A DNA stretch of 64,000 nucleotides from Bifidobacterium breve (GTDB lineage Bacteria > Actinomycetota > Acidimicrobiia > Acidimicrobiales > Ilumatobacteraceae), in the NCBI GenBank assembly GCA_945862045.1, contig CAMAWR010000008.1, forward strand, positions 1 to 64,000, in the 5' to 3' direction. Under the pieces are notes generated by a model, which saw only the letters and a program-made list of their open reading frames with translations, was not told the origin of the DNA and ran no database searches. The number at the start of each line of letters is the position of its first letter. Within the stretch, counting starts at the first letter, position 1. A program made the position numbers and the translations under genes. Of this stretch, positions 27,218-35,499 are shown one piece after another.

Positions 27218-29826
27218 GCGACCCAGCCCGTCAACAACGCCTGGCGCGCTACAACTTTGCACCAGACCCGTTTCAAATTCAGGCCTTTGACGCACTTGAT
27301 GCCGGAGAATCGGTTCTCGTTGCAGCCCCGACGGGTTCGGGTAAGACCGTCATTGCCGAATACGGCCTCGCGATGGCGCTTGATGCCGGTCAACGTGGTT
27401 TTTACACCGCCCCGATCAAGGCACTCTCCAACCAGAAGTACCACGACCTGTGTGCGTTCTACGGCAATGATCGCGTCGGTCTCCTCACGGGTGACAACGC
27501 AATCAACGTTGATGCGCCACTTCTCGTGATGACCACGGAGGTGTTACGCAACATGATCTACGGTCGCGCCAAGGCACTCGACACGCTCGGGGTGGTGGTG
27601 CTGGACGAGGTGCACTTCTTGCAGGACGAATATCGCGGCCCGGTCTGGGAAGAAGTCATCATCCATCTCGAGCCCGAGGTGCGTCTCGTGGCGCTCTCGG
27701 CCACTGTCTCGAACGCCGAGGAGATCGCCGACTGGCTTTCGACCGTGCGCGGCCCGACGCGGGTGGTCATCGAGGGGCGTCGCCCGGTTGAGTTGCTCAA
27801 CATGTACGCCTACGGTGACAAGGCCAACAACGAAATCGTGCTCGTTGACACGCTGGTCAACGGTGCCCCAAACCCGAAGGTGTTGCGCCTCGAGTCGGGC
27901 GAACCAACCGTGCAACGCCGTCGCCAGGGTGGCCGCGGCTCGCGCAGTCGTATTTTTCCACCGTCGCGCATCGACATGCTCGAAGTACTGCGCGACAACG
28001 ACCTGCTGCCGGCAATCTATTTTATTTTCAGCCGTAACCAATGTGACGAGTCGGCAAGTGCGTGCTTCAAAGCCGGGGTACGACTCACGACCGACCTTGA
28101 ACGTGACGAAATTCGTGAAATTGTCGACGCGCGTGTCACTGGTTTGAGTGACGACGACCTGGCTGCCCTTGGTTTCACCACATTCAGCGCCCAAGTCGAG
28201 TCGGGAATCGCCGCCCACCACGCCGGCATGGTGCCAACTTTCAAAGAGATCGTCGAGGCACTCTTCATGCGTGGGCTCGTCAAGGTGGTTTTTGCCACCG
28301 AAACCTTGGCGGTGGGTATCAACATGCCGGCGCGCGCCGTGGTGATCGACAAGATGTCGAAGTTCACCGGTGAGCACCACGAAATTCTCAAGGCCTCCAC
28401 CTACACGCAACTCACGGGGCGTGCGGGGCGCCGCGGCATCGACACCCTCGGTCAGGCGATCGTGGTGTGGAACCAATTCGTCACCTTCGACCAGGTGGCT
28501 GCGGTGGCGATGAGCAAAACATTTCGCTTGAGCTCGGCGTTTCGCACCACCTACAACATGGCGGTCAACTTGGTGCGTACGCATTCGCCCGAAGAAACCC
28601 ACCACCTCCTGAATCTGTCGCTGGCGCAGTATCAGGCGAACAAAGGAGTGGTCGAGGTGCAGGCGCGCATCGCCAAACGCCAGAGGGAACGCGACCGTCT
28701 GCGGGCCCAGGCGCACAGCGAATTCGGTGACATCGACGAATACCGCAAGATGTTCAGCCACGAACCAGGGGAGCGGGACCGCACCGAAATCGAGATGAGC
28801 CTCATGGCGCTGCACGCCGGTGACGTGGTGTGGTTTGACGACCACCTCGGGCTTGTGCTCAGCACTTCGGTGCGGGCCAAGGGCGTAAAAGTGAAGGCAT
28901 TGTTCGCCAATCGGGCGCTGCGGGCACTGACTGCCGATGAACTGGTTCGTCCGGTGCGCACTGCAACACGACTACCGATCGACGGCACTGCCGCCACAGG
29001 CAACCAGGGCCAGAGTGTCGACCAGGACGACCCTCGCGTGCTGCGCGAATTGGCCCACCGTCTCACGCGGTTGAAGATCGATAAGCCGTCGGCCACAACG
29101 TCGGCCAATGCCCGCAAGGCACATCCGTGCGCCCAAGACCCCGACCTCAAATTCAAGGTGAATGCGGCGAAGTCAGCCGATCGCATCGAACGCGACCTGC
29201 AACAACTGGTGCTGCGCGCCGACAAGGCATCCGAGGTCGTTAGCCGGCGCTTCGACGATGTCGTGAACCTGCTCGAACGCTGGGAGTACGTGCACGAATG
29301 GAAACTCACCGAGCGTGGAAAGATGCTGTCGCGCGTCTTTCATGAATCTGATTTGCTCGTCGCCGAGACGATCGCCACCAAGTTGCTCGACGGTCTTGAC
29401 CCCACGTCGTTGGCTGCACTCTGCTCGGCCTTCGTCTATGAATACCGCAGCCCCGACCCGGCCCCCGAGCCCACGTTTCCCTCGAACCAACTGCGATCGC
29501 GGTTCCGACAAATGGAGTCGCTGAGCAAACGATTGCAGCGTGACGAAACAGCCGCAGGGTTGACACCCCACCGTGCACCCGACGCCGGATACATCGACAT
29601 CGTTGCCCGTTGGGCGGGCGGTGCCGAACTCGCCGAACTGCTCGGTGAAGATACGACACCTGGCGATTTCGTGCGCACGATGAAACAACTCATCGACTTG
29701 TTGCGCCAAGTGGCCCAGCATGCCCCCGACGAATCGACGCGCAGCGTCGCTGACAGTGCGATCGATCGTGTGCTGCGCGGCGTGGTGTTGAGTGCCAGCA
29801 CGATGCCCATCGGCGGAGTGTCATGA
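27214..29826 (+). CDS. helY: SKI2-like DExH-box RNA helicase HelY
   Basis: An 870-residue ATP-dependent RNA helicase. Walker A is APTGSGKT, motif II is DEVH, SAT appears as LSATVSNAEEI, and motif VI is QLTGRAGRRGID. A C-terminal region (after about 560) resembles the SKI2/MTR4 accessory domains. It probably unwinds structured RNA in decay or processing. The order pafA-(x)-tatA/B-tatC-helY matches mycobacteria. The GTGA overlap with tatC supports GTG 27214. Confidence 0.92.
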   Translation: MSDPARQQRLARYNFAPDPFQIQAFDALDAGESVLVAAPTGSGKTVIAEYGLAMALDAGQRGFYTAPIKALSNQKYHDLCAFYGNDRVGLLTGDNAINVDAPLLVMTTEVLRNMIYGRAKALDTLGVVVLDEVHFLQDEYRGPVWEEVIIHLEPEVRLVALSATVSNAEEIADWLSTVRGPTRVVIEGRRPVELLNMYAYGDKANNEIVLVDTLVNGAPNPKVLRLESGEPTVQRRRQGGRGSRSRIFPPSRIDMLEVLRDNDLLPAIYFIFSRNQCDESASACFKAGVRLTTDLERDEIREIVDARVTGLSDDDLAALGFTTFSAQVESGIAAHHAGMVPTFKEIVEALFMRGLVKVVFATETLAVGINMPARAVVIDKMSKFTGEHHEILKASTYTQLTGRAGRRGIDTLGQAIVVWNQFVTFDQVAAVAMSKTFRLSSAFRTTYNMAVNLVRTHSPEETHHLLNLSLAQYQANKGVVEVQARIAKRQRERDRLRAQAHSEFGDIDEYRKMFSHEPGERDRTEIEMSLMALHAGDVVWFDDHLGLVLSTSVRAKGVKVKALFANRALRALTADELVRPVRTATRLPIDGTAATGNQGQSVDQDDPRVLRELAHRLTRLKIDKPSATTSANARKAHPCAQDPDLKFKVNAAKSADRIERDLQQLVLRADKASEVVSRRFDDVVNLLERWEYVHEWKLTERGKMLSRVFHESDLLVAETIATKLLDGLDPTSLAALCSAFVYEYRSPDPAPEPTFPSNQLRSRFRQMESLSKRLQRDETAAGLTPHRAPDAGYIDIVARWAGGAELAELLGEDTTPGDFVRTMKQLIDLLRQVAQHAPDESTRSVADSAIDRVLRGVVLSASTMPIGGVS

Positions 29827-29839
29827 GCAGTGTCATGTC

Positions 29840-30445
29840 ATGACAATCGAAAAAGGTGTGCCGTGGGGCAGCACTGCGCGAATGCCCGCTGATGTCGTCG
29901 TTGTGCCTGACGAAGCGACAGCAGCACAGGCGGTGTTGCGCGGCGGGCAGTGCGTGGTGCTGCAGTCGGGTGATTTGATGCGTGCCCTGGGTGGCACAGC
30001 AACCACCATCACCCCGCAACATGGTTCAGCCTGTCGATTGTTGCCGTGTGACGTGCTGCGCATCACGCTCGACGACACCACGCAGACCACCGCCGTTTCC
30101 AGCGTCGTGGTGGGGTCGTGGCGACACCCGCGGTGGTGGGTGACAAGTGGTGGTTTTTTGGGTGCGCTTAATGTCGCACCGCGTGCCCACCCCAACGACG
30201 GCCTCGCCGACGCCCTCACGTTTGGTGATGGTCTTGACCTGCGCCAGCTGTTTGCGATTCGGCGACGAATGAAGTTGGGTGATCATCTGCCACATCCGCA
30301 GCTCACGATGCAGCGCGCCCGCGAGGTGCAATGGCAACATGCCCAGCCGGCGCCAGTCACCATTGACGGCCAATCAATGGGTCGTGTGCGTTCAGTTCAC
30401 GTCGTCGTGCAACCAGACGCCTTTTCGCTCTGTGTGCCGGCGTAA
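29840..30445 (+). CDS. Diacylglycerol-kinase-like protein, C-terminal domain only
   Basis: A 201-residue protein that resembles the C-terminal half of YegS/DgkB lipid kinases: the GGFLGALNVAPRAHPNDGLADAL run (about 104-126) and the closing HAQPAPVTIDGQ...VVVQPDAFSLCVP match that fold. The N-terminal catalytic part with its GGDGT nucleotide loop is missing, so kinase activity is doubtful. ATG 29840 follows the helY stop; the palindrome TGTCATGACA spans this start. Confidence 0.5.
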   Translation: MTIEKGVPWGSTARMPADVVVVPDEATAAQAVLRGGQCVVLQSGDLMRALGGTATTITPQHGSACRLLPCDVLRITLDDTTQTTAVSSVVVGSWRHPRWWVTSGGFLGALNVAPRAHPNDGLADALTFGDGLDLRQLFAIRRRMKLGDHLPHPQLTMQRAREVQWQHAQPAPVTIDGQSMGRVRSVHVVVQPDAFSLCVPA

Positions 30446-30488
30446 ACCCGTCTACACCTGCGTAGTTCGGTTGCATCGGTGCCCTGAC

Positions 30489-30494
30489 TAGCCT
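30489..30494 (+). promoter_or_regulatory. -10 TAGCCT, leaderless promoter of the M20 hydrolase gene
   Basis: Hexamer ending 6 bases before ATG 30501; no SD. Confidence 0.5.
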
Positions 30495-30500
30495 GACGTT

Positions 30501-31709
30501 ATGGCGCTAGACAGCAAACAGATCGCTGAATTGAAAGCTCAGGTTGTCGCCGATATCGATCGACGGGCTGGTGACCTCATCGCTGCCAGTCATGCAATCC
30601 ATGCCAAACCTGAATTGAATTTTGAAGAACACTTCGCCCACGATCTACTCACCAGAATGATCGACAAGGCGGGTCTGGCGGTCACCCGCGGGGCGTACAA
30701 CCTGCCCACTGCGTTCGAGACCAAGGTCGGCACGCAAGGCCTCAATATTGCGGTGTTGTGCGAATACGACGCGCTGCCTGGCATCGGTCACGCCTGCGGC
30801 CACAACGTCATTGCCGCAGCTGGTCTCGGGGCGGGCTTGGCGCTTGCCGCAGTGGCCAACGACGCCGGTGGACGACTCACCCTCATGGGCACACCCGCCG
30901 AAGAGGGTGGCGGTGGCAAGGTGGAGATGGCCCGTGCCGGTGCATTCAACGATGTCGCTGCAGCCATGATGGTGCACCCCGCCGACCGCGACCTGGCGCG
31001 AATGAATGCGATCGCTATCCAGCAGTTGATGGTGCGCTACTACGGCCAGGCTGCCCACGCCGCCGTGTCGCCACATCTCGGGCGCAACGCACTTGACGCA
31101 GCAGTCCTCGGGTACATGAACGTTGCAGCACTGCGCCAACATATTCGCCCGACCGAACGCGTGCATGGCATCTTCACCAAGGCGGGGGAGAAGCCCAACA
31201 TCGTGCCGCGGGAATCAGAGATGTATTGGTATGTGCGTAGCGACACCATCGATACGTTGCAACCACTCAAAGAGCGGGTCGCCGCTTGTCTCACTTCTTC
31301 GGCGGTGGCCACCGATTGTCGTGCCGAGTTGCAGTGGGAGATGAACGCTTACGCCGACATCGTCGACAACGTGCCGTTGCTCGATGCCTATGCCGCCAAT
31401 TCCACGTCACTCGGCCGCCCGTTGACCTCGGCTTTTCTGCCGGGCACCGGTGGGGGCTCCACCGACATGGGCAACGTGAGTTACCTCACGCCCACGATTC
31501 ATCCGATGTTGCAGGTGTCGCCACGCGGGGTCTCGTTGCACTCCCCACAATTCGCCGAATACACCATGTCAAAAGAGGCTGACAAAGCGGTGCTGGACGG
31601 TGCAAAAATCATGGCGATGACTGCCATCGACCTGTGGACTAAGCCCGATTTGCAGGGCAATGTACGCGATGCATTTGGTGTCGGCCTGGTGCCAGCAGGG
31701 GTGCTCTAA
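30501..31709 (+). CDS. M20 family amidohydrolase (AbgB-like)
   Basis: A 402-residue cytosolic metal-dependent hydrolase of the M20D group. The metal-binding motif GIGHACGHNVIAAA (about 93-106), the catalytic TPAEEGGGGKVEM and the dimerisation (lid) domain are visible. Members hydrolyse N-acyl or p-aminobenzoyl-glutamate type amides; the substrate here is unknown. It is a monocistronic unit by promoter evidence. Confidence 0.85.
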   Translation: MALDSKQIAELKAQVVADIDRRAGDLIAASHAIHAKPELNFEEHFAHDLLTRMIDKAGLAVTRGAYNLPTAFETKVGTQGLNIAVLCEYDALPGIGHACGHNVIAAAGLGAGLALAAVANDAGGRLTLMGTPAEEGGGGKVEMARAGAFNDVAAAMMVHPADRDLARMNAIAIQQLMVRYYGQAAHAAVSPHLGRNALDAAVLGYMNVAALRQHIRPTERVHGIFTKAGEKPNIVPRESEMYWYVRSDTIDTLQPLKERVAACLTSSAVATDCRAELQWEMNAYADIVDNVPLLDAYAANSTSLGRPLTSAFLPGTGGGSTDMGNVSYLTPTIHPMLQVSPRGVSLHSPQFAEYTMSKEADKAVLDGAKIMAMTAIDLWTKPDLQGNVRDAFGVGLVPAGVL

Positions 31710-31727
31710 AACCGCCAGCCACTTTCG

Positions 31728-31733
31728 TAGTAT
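31728..31733 (+). promoter_or_regulatory. -10 TAGTAT, leaderless promoter of the ThyX-like gene
   Basis: Hexamer ending 8 bases before GTG 31742. Confidence 0.5.
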
Positions 31734-31741
31734 CTGCTCTC

Positions 31742-33349
31742 GTGTCTGTCTACGTTCCTGAACAATTCTCCGACGATGAGTCGTCGATTCTGTGTCGGTA
31801 TTTCACCAACCTCGATCTGCCCGTGTTTGCACTCGTCAACCTGCCCGAGGTCGTGAAGGGAGCACTCTTTGCCCGGTACAGCCGCACCGCCAAAAGTTTG
31901 CGCCGCTTGTTCCTCGACGAGTTCGTGAGTGACCTTGATCTGACCGGTGACGAGTCGGTTGACGCAACGGTTGGCGTTTCCCGCGCCGAAGAGCTGTACG
32001 AGCGAATCTTCGTGGAGTACGGCGACGACTCGGTGGCCCAACTCGGTGGCGTTCACCTCGCTTGCGAACAGGCCTCCAATTTGTTGACGAAAATTCTGGA
32101 GTGGGGTCGTCTGATGGCCTACCTCGAGCAGAGCACTCGCTACGTTTCGTACGACGCCCGGCTCGGTGGTCGGTACCGCTACTACCGCGACCCCGAGATT
32201 TCAAGCGGCCCGTTCGGTACGCGATATGTCGGGGACATGGACCGCATGTTCGACACCTACAGCGGTCTCGTCGAAACGGTCACGGCGCACGTGCGGGCAA
32301 CGGTACCGCGGGGTGCCAACGACTCGGACTTCATCTATCGACAAGCCACACGCGCCAAGGCTCTCGATGCAGTGCGTGGCATCTTGCCGGCGGCGGCTCT
32401 CTCCAACGTCGGCATCTACGGCACGGGGCAGGGTTACGAGGCGTTGTTGTTGCGCATGCGGGCCAACCCGTTGCCCGAAGCCCGCGCGTACGGTGACATG
32501 ATGCTGACCGAACTACGCAAGGTGATTCCGACCTTTTTGCGTCGAGTCGACATGCCCGATCGCGGCGGAATCTGGAGTAAGTATCTGTCGGACAACTCGA
32601 ACAACACCGCCGATCTGGTCGATGAATATTTCGGCATCGTAGAACCAGAGCCAACGGCCGAGGTGACCCTCGTGGATTTCGATCCCGACGGGGAAGACAA
32701 GTTGCTCGCCGCAATTTGCTACTCGTCATCGCATTTGCCTGAGACCCAACTCATTGAGCGTGTGCGGGCGCTCAGCCATGCACAACGAGTGGCGCTCATT
32801 GCGGCGTACGTCGGTGACCGCACGAATCGGCGCCACAAGCCCGGCCGGGCATTCGAACGTCTCTCGTACCGTTTCGACGTGCTGGGGGACTACGGGGCAT
32901 TCCGCGATATGCAACGCCACCGCCTGCTCACGATCGAGTGGCAGCGTCTCACCCCACACTTCGGCTATGCCCGGCCTGAGCTGATCGACGAGGCGGGAGG
33001 CAAGGGCGTATTCGACACTGCCATGGAGCGCTCCCAAGCGCTCTACGAGCTGCTGCGCCCCGACTACCCCGAACAGGCCGCCTATGGCGTGGCGATGGCC
33101 CACCGCATGCGCTACATGATGCACTTCAATGCTCGCGAAGGCATGCACATGCTGGAACTTCGCTCTGCCCCCCAGGGCCATCCCGCCTATCGGCGTGTCG
33201 CACTCGAGATGCACCGCCTGATCGGCACCCAAGCCGGCCACACGGCCGTTGCACAAGCCATGACCCATATGACCACCGAGGCCCCGTTGCTCGAACGGCT
33301 CGAATCCGAGCGTCGCGGTGAGCAGCGACGTGGTTCACAGCAGGCATAA
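31742..33349 (+). CDS. Tandem ThyX-like protein, divergent, function unknown
   Basis: A 535-residue protein made of two ThyX (FAD-dependent thymidylate synthase) folds. In the first half, EWGRLMAYLEQSTRYVSYD (about 120-138) lines up with the ThyX signature and keeps EQSTRY but has GRL where RHR is expected. In the second half, MQRHRLLTIEWQRLTPHFGY (about 390-409) keeps RHR but has lost the serine/EQS part. So each half has one half of the nucleotide/FAD-binding signature. Normal ThyX is about 220-250 residues and acts as a homotetramer. Thymidylate synthase activity is therefore not assured; a fused or repurposed flavoprotein is possible. It is often labelled thymidylate synthase by automatic pipelines. 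Confidence 0.75.
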   Translation: MSVYVPEQFSDDESSILCRYFTNLDLPVFALVNLPEVVKGALFARYSRTAKSLRRLFLDEFVSDLDLTGDESVDATVGVSRAEELYERIFVEYGDDSVAQLGGVHLACEQASNLLTKILEWGRLMAYLEQSTRYVSYDARLGGRYRYYRDPEISSGPFGTRYVGDMDRMFDTYSGLVETVTAHVRATVPRGANDSDFIYRQATRAKALDAVRGILPAAALSNVGIYGTGQGYEALLLRMRANPLPEARAYGDMMLTELRKVIPTFLRRVDMPDRGGIWSKYLSDNSNNTADLVDEYFGIVEPEPTAEVTLVDFDPDGEDKLLAAICYSSSHLPETQLIERVRALSHAQRVALIAAYVGDRTNRRHKPGRAFERLSYRFDVLGDYGAFRDMQRHRLLTIEWQRLTPHFGYARPELIDEAGGKGVFDTAMERSQALYELLRPDYPEQAAYGVAMAHRMRYMMHFNAREGMHMLELRSAPQGHPAYRRVALEMHRLIGTQAGHTAVAQAMTHMTTEAPLLERLESERRGEQRRGSQQA

Positions 33350-33400
33350 GCCGTGATTCGCCCGTTTGGCCCGAACATCGGCTAAGGTTCGCGCCCGATA

Positions 33401-33982
33401 ATGAGTGACGACAATTTGACCCCTGACCCTGACATGGCAAGCGACGTCGGTGACGCCGACGACTTGGCGTCGCTCGTCGTAGACCCCGACGAACTTCCCG
33501 AGGGCGAAGAGATCGACCCAGAGGCAGTCATCGACGATGATGCCGAAGATGACCACGTTGGCGATCATGTTGGTGACCCTGAACCACTCGACCACGTCGC
33601 CGTCCCTAGCGCTGGCGCTGGCAGAGTCGAAGATGAAGTCAAGACGGATGAAGAACGGCTCAACCTTGACGACGGAGATGAAACCGAGGAGAAAAAGCGT
33701 CCGCCTCGCGAAGACCAGGACGAAAACGAGATGTCAAGTTCGGATGACGAAGAGGCCGACTTGGCCACGATTCTTGCCGAAAAATTGCGCAGCAGCGATG
33801 GCCTCTCGCCGGATGACGACCCTGTCGTTGTCGATGTTGACGATGCCACCGACGGTACACCGCTCTTGCAACCTCGCCGTCCCGACGAAGAGCACTGCCA
33901 GCAGTGCTTTTTGTTGGTTCGCAAATCGGCACCGAAATGTCCGGTTGATCATGATCTCTGTCCGTTGTTTCCCGGCGCCTAG
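33401..33982 (+). CDS. Very acidic protein with C-terminal Cys motif (DUF4193-like)
   Basis: A 193-residue protein. About 150 residues are rich in Asp/Glu and likely disordered. The end carries a compact cysteine motif (EEHCQQCFLLVRKSAPKCP...CPLF) resembling the zinc-ribbon-like tail of the actinobacterial DUF4193 family (CxxCFLVxHRSQ). Function unknown. A TAAGGT hexamer (33383-33388) lies 12 bases before ATG 33401, so its transcript may have almost no leader. Confidence 0.65.
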   Translation: MSDDNLTPDPDMASDVGDADDLASLVVDPDELPEGEEIDPEAVIDDDAEDDHVGDHVGDPEPLDHVAVPSAGAGRVEDEVKTDEERLNLDDGDETEEKKRPPREDQDENEMSSSDDEEADLATILAEKLRSSDGLSPDDDPVVVDVDDATDGTPLLQPRRPDEEHCQQCFLLVRKSAPKCPVDHDLCPLFPGA

Positions 33983-33985
33983 TCT
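33980..33985 (+). promoter_or_regulatory. -10 TAGTCT, leaderless promoter of the 77-residue gene
   Basis: Hexamer overlapping the preceding stop codon, 8 bases before ATG 33994. Confidence 0.45.
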
Positions 33986-33993
33986 GCGGGCAG

Positions 33994-34227
33994 ATGTCGT
34001 CACCATCACGCAACGAGCGGCTGGCGTCGGCAAAGGCGATTGCTGAAGCCCTCGTCGGGGTGCCCATCGTGTTGACGCAGCAGGTGCTGCAGAACCTCGG
34101 GGACATCAGCGTTGGTGAAAACACGACCCTGGCGCAACGTCTGAGCCAACTGCGCATGCTCGGGGAAATAACTGTGCGCTTCGGTTCGCGCGAGCTTGGC
34201 AAACGCATCGGCGGTCAGCGAAAATGA
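33994..34227 (+). CDS. Small protein of unknown function
   Basis: A 77-residue basic protein. The segment NTTLAQRLSQLRMLGEITVRFGSRELGKRIGG looks like a helix with a short beta piece; no family recognised. It overlaps the GNAT gene by ATGA and so is probably co-translated with it. Confidence 0.55.
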   Translation: MSSPSRNERLASAKAIAEALVGVPIVLTQQVLQNLGDISVGENTTLAQRLSQLRMLGEITVRFGSRELGKRIGGQRK

Positions 34228-34664
34228 CTCCAGTGGTTCGCTGTGCAACACCTGCCGATGCTGAACATTGCGAACGACTAGAAGCAGAAGTGCGCAACAA
34301 CAATGCTGGTGCGCGTGGCGCAGAGGCGTTTTTTGCCGAGCAGCCGATTGGGTTCCTCGTCGGTGCAGACGCTGGCTTTTCGCTTGTCGCCGAAGTCGAC
34401 AGCGTCATCGTTGGATACATCACAGTGCTCTTGACACAAGTATTGACCGACCGTATCGCAACGGTTGCTCGTGTTTATGTCACTGCACGAGCGCGGCGCG
34501 TGGGGGTGGGCGATGCCCTGATCACCTTCGCCAAGAACACTGCACGGGAGCAGAAGTGCAGTCGCATTGATGCACTCGCACTACCGGGCGACCGCGACAC
34601 AAAGAACCTGTACGAGCGCAACGGCATTACGGCACGCTTGATCGTCGCCACAACGAAGCTGTGA
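34224..34664 (+). CDS. GNAT family N-acetyltransferase
   Basis: A 146-residue acetyl-CoA-dependent transferase. N-terminal VRCATPADAEHCERLE, the central beta strands, and the acetyl-CoA pyrophosphate loop in RARRVGVGDALITFAK (about 91-106) are typical; the YERNGI segment closes the fold. The substrate is unknown. It overlaps the preceding small gene. Confidence 0.85.
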   Translation: MTPVVRCATPADAEHCERLEAEVRNNNAGARGAEAFFAEQPIGFLVGADAGFSLVAEVDSVIVGYITVLLTQVLTDRIATVARVYVTARARRVGVGDALITFAKNTAREQKCSRIDALALPGDRDTKNLYERNGITARLIVATTKL

Positions 34665-34670
34665 TTGTGC

Positions 34671-34696
34671 GGCGCGTTCCCGCGCCTTAAGTGTTT
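34671..34696. terminator. Hairpin between convergent genes
   Basis: GGCGCG (34671-34676) and CGCGCC (34681-34686) form a perfect 6-bp stem with a TTCC loop, followed by TTAAGTGTTT. It lies between the GNAT and enoyl-CoA hydratase stops and may end both transcripts. Confidence 0.55.
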
Positions 34697-35486
34697 AGCG
34701 GCCCTGCCACTTGGGTGGACGCTTCTCGATGAACGCCGTCAAACCTTCCTTTACATCCTCACTTTGCAACACGCGGCCGAAACCCTCGTTGGTCATCTTG
34801 ATCAATGTGTCGTCGTCACTTGTGTGTGCGGCAAGCACCACCTTGCGACTTTCCCAGACGGCAAGCGGTGCCGACGTGCAGATTTGTGCGGCGAGCGCCA
34901 TGGCGGTCTCGTCGGCCTTGCCTGGTTCACAGAGACGATTGACAAGACCCAAGTCATAGGCCCGCTGGGCAGGAATCGGATCACCGGTCAAGATCACTTC
35001 CATCGCCACATTGCGCCCAAGAATGCGCGGTAGACGAAACAGCCCGCCGGCGCCGGCGATGAGGTTGCGTTTCACTTCTGCCAAACCGAATGCCGAACGG
35101 GTGCTGGCGACCACCATGTCGGCGCTGAGCACGATCTCACAGCCACCCGCAGTCGCCAGACCATCGACGGCAACGATCACCGGTTTCTTGCGTTCGCGAT
35201 AGACGAAACCACCGAAGCCGCCCCGGCGAGTGTTCAGGTCGGCAGCCTGACCCGAGTTGATTGCCTTCAAGTCAGCGCCTGCGCAAAATGTCGGACGTTC
35301 CTGACCGGCAGTGTTGGCGGTGAGTATGCCGATCCACACACTGTCGTCAGCTTCCATCTTGTCAATGGCTGCTTCCATGGCTGCTGCTACCTCGCCATTG
35401 ACGGCGTTACGAGCCTCCGGACGGTTGAGGGTAATGACGGCAACTTTGCCTGAAACTTCGTAGGTAACTTTTGGCGCATCGGACAT
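34695..35486 (-). CDS. Enoyl-CoA hydratase/isomerase family protein
   Basis: A 263-residue crotonase-fold enzyme. The N-terminal VAVITLNRPEARNAVN, the oxyanion-hole segment TFCAGADLKA, and the second hole at VDGLATAGGCEIVLSADM are clear. The position after GGCE that usually holds a catalytic glutamate keeps an acidic/neutral pattern consistent with a hydratase, but the exact reaction (hydratase or isomerase) cannot be fixed. ATG 35486 has a matching TAGGCT -10. Confidence 0.88.
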   Translation of the reverse strand: MSDAPKVTYEVSGKVAVITLNRPEARNAVNGEVAAAMEAAIDKMEADDSVWIGILTANTAGQERPTFCAGADLKAINSGQAADLNTRRGGFGGFVYRERKKPVIVAVDGLATAGGCEIVLSADMVVASTRSAFGLAEVKRNLIAGAGGLFRLPRILGRNVAMEVILTGDPIPAQRAYDLGLVNRLCEPGKADETAMALAAQICTSAPLAVWESRKVVLAAHTSDDDTLIKMTNEGFGRVLQSEDVKEGLTAFIEKRPPKWQGR

Positions 35487-35493
35487 GCGCCGA

Positions 35494-35499
35494 AGCCTA
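35494..35499 (-). promoter_or_regulatory. -10 TAGGCT, leaderless promoter of the enoyl-CoA hydratase gene
   Basis: Minus-strand hexamer ending 7 bases before ATG 35486; it contains the stop codon of the upstream gene (35497-35499). Confidence 0.55.

Noticed and set aside
27544-28845. Long open frame (433 codons) on the minus strand within helY
   Set aside because: Shadow frame; helicase motifs on the plus strand are complete.
31742-33349. Ordinary thymidylate synthase ThyX
   Set aside because: Neither half has a complete signature and the length is double, so the enzymatic name was not used.
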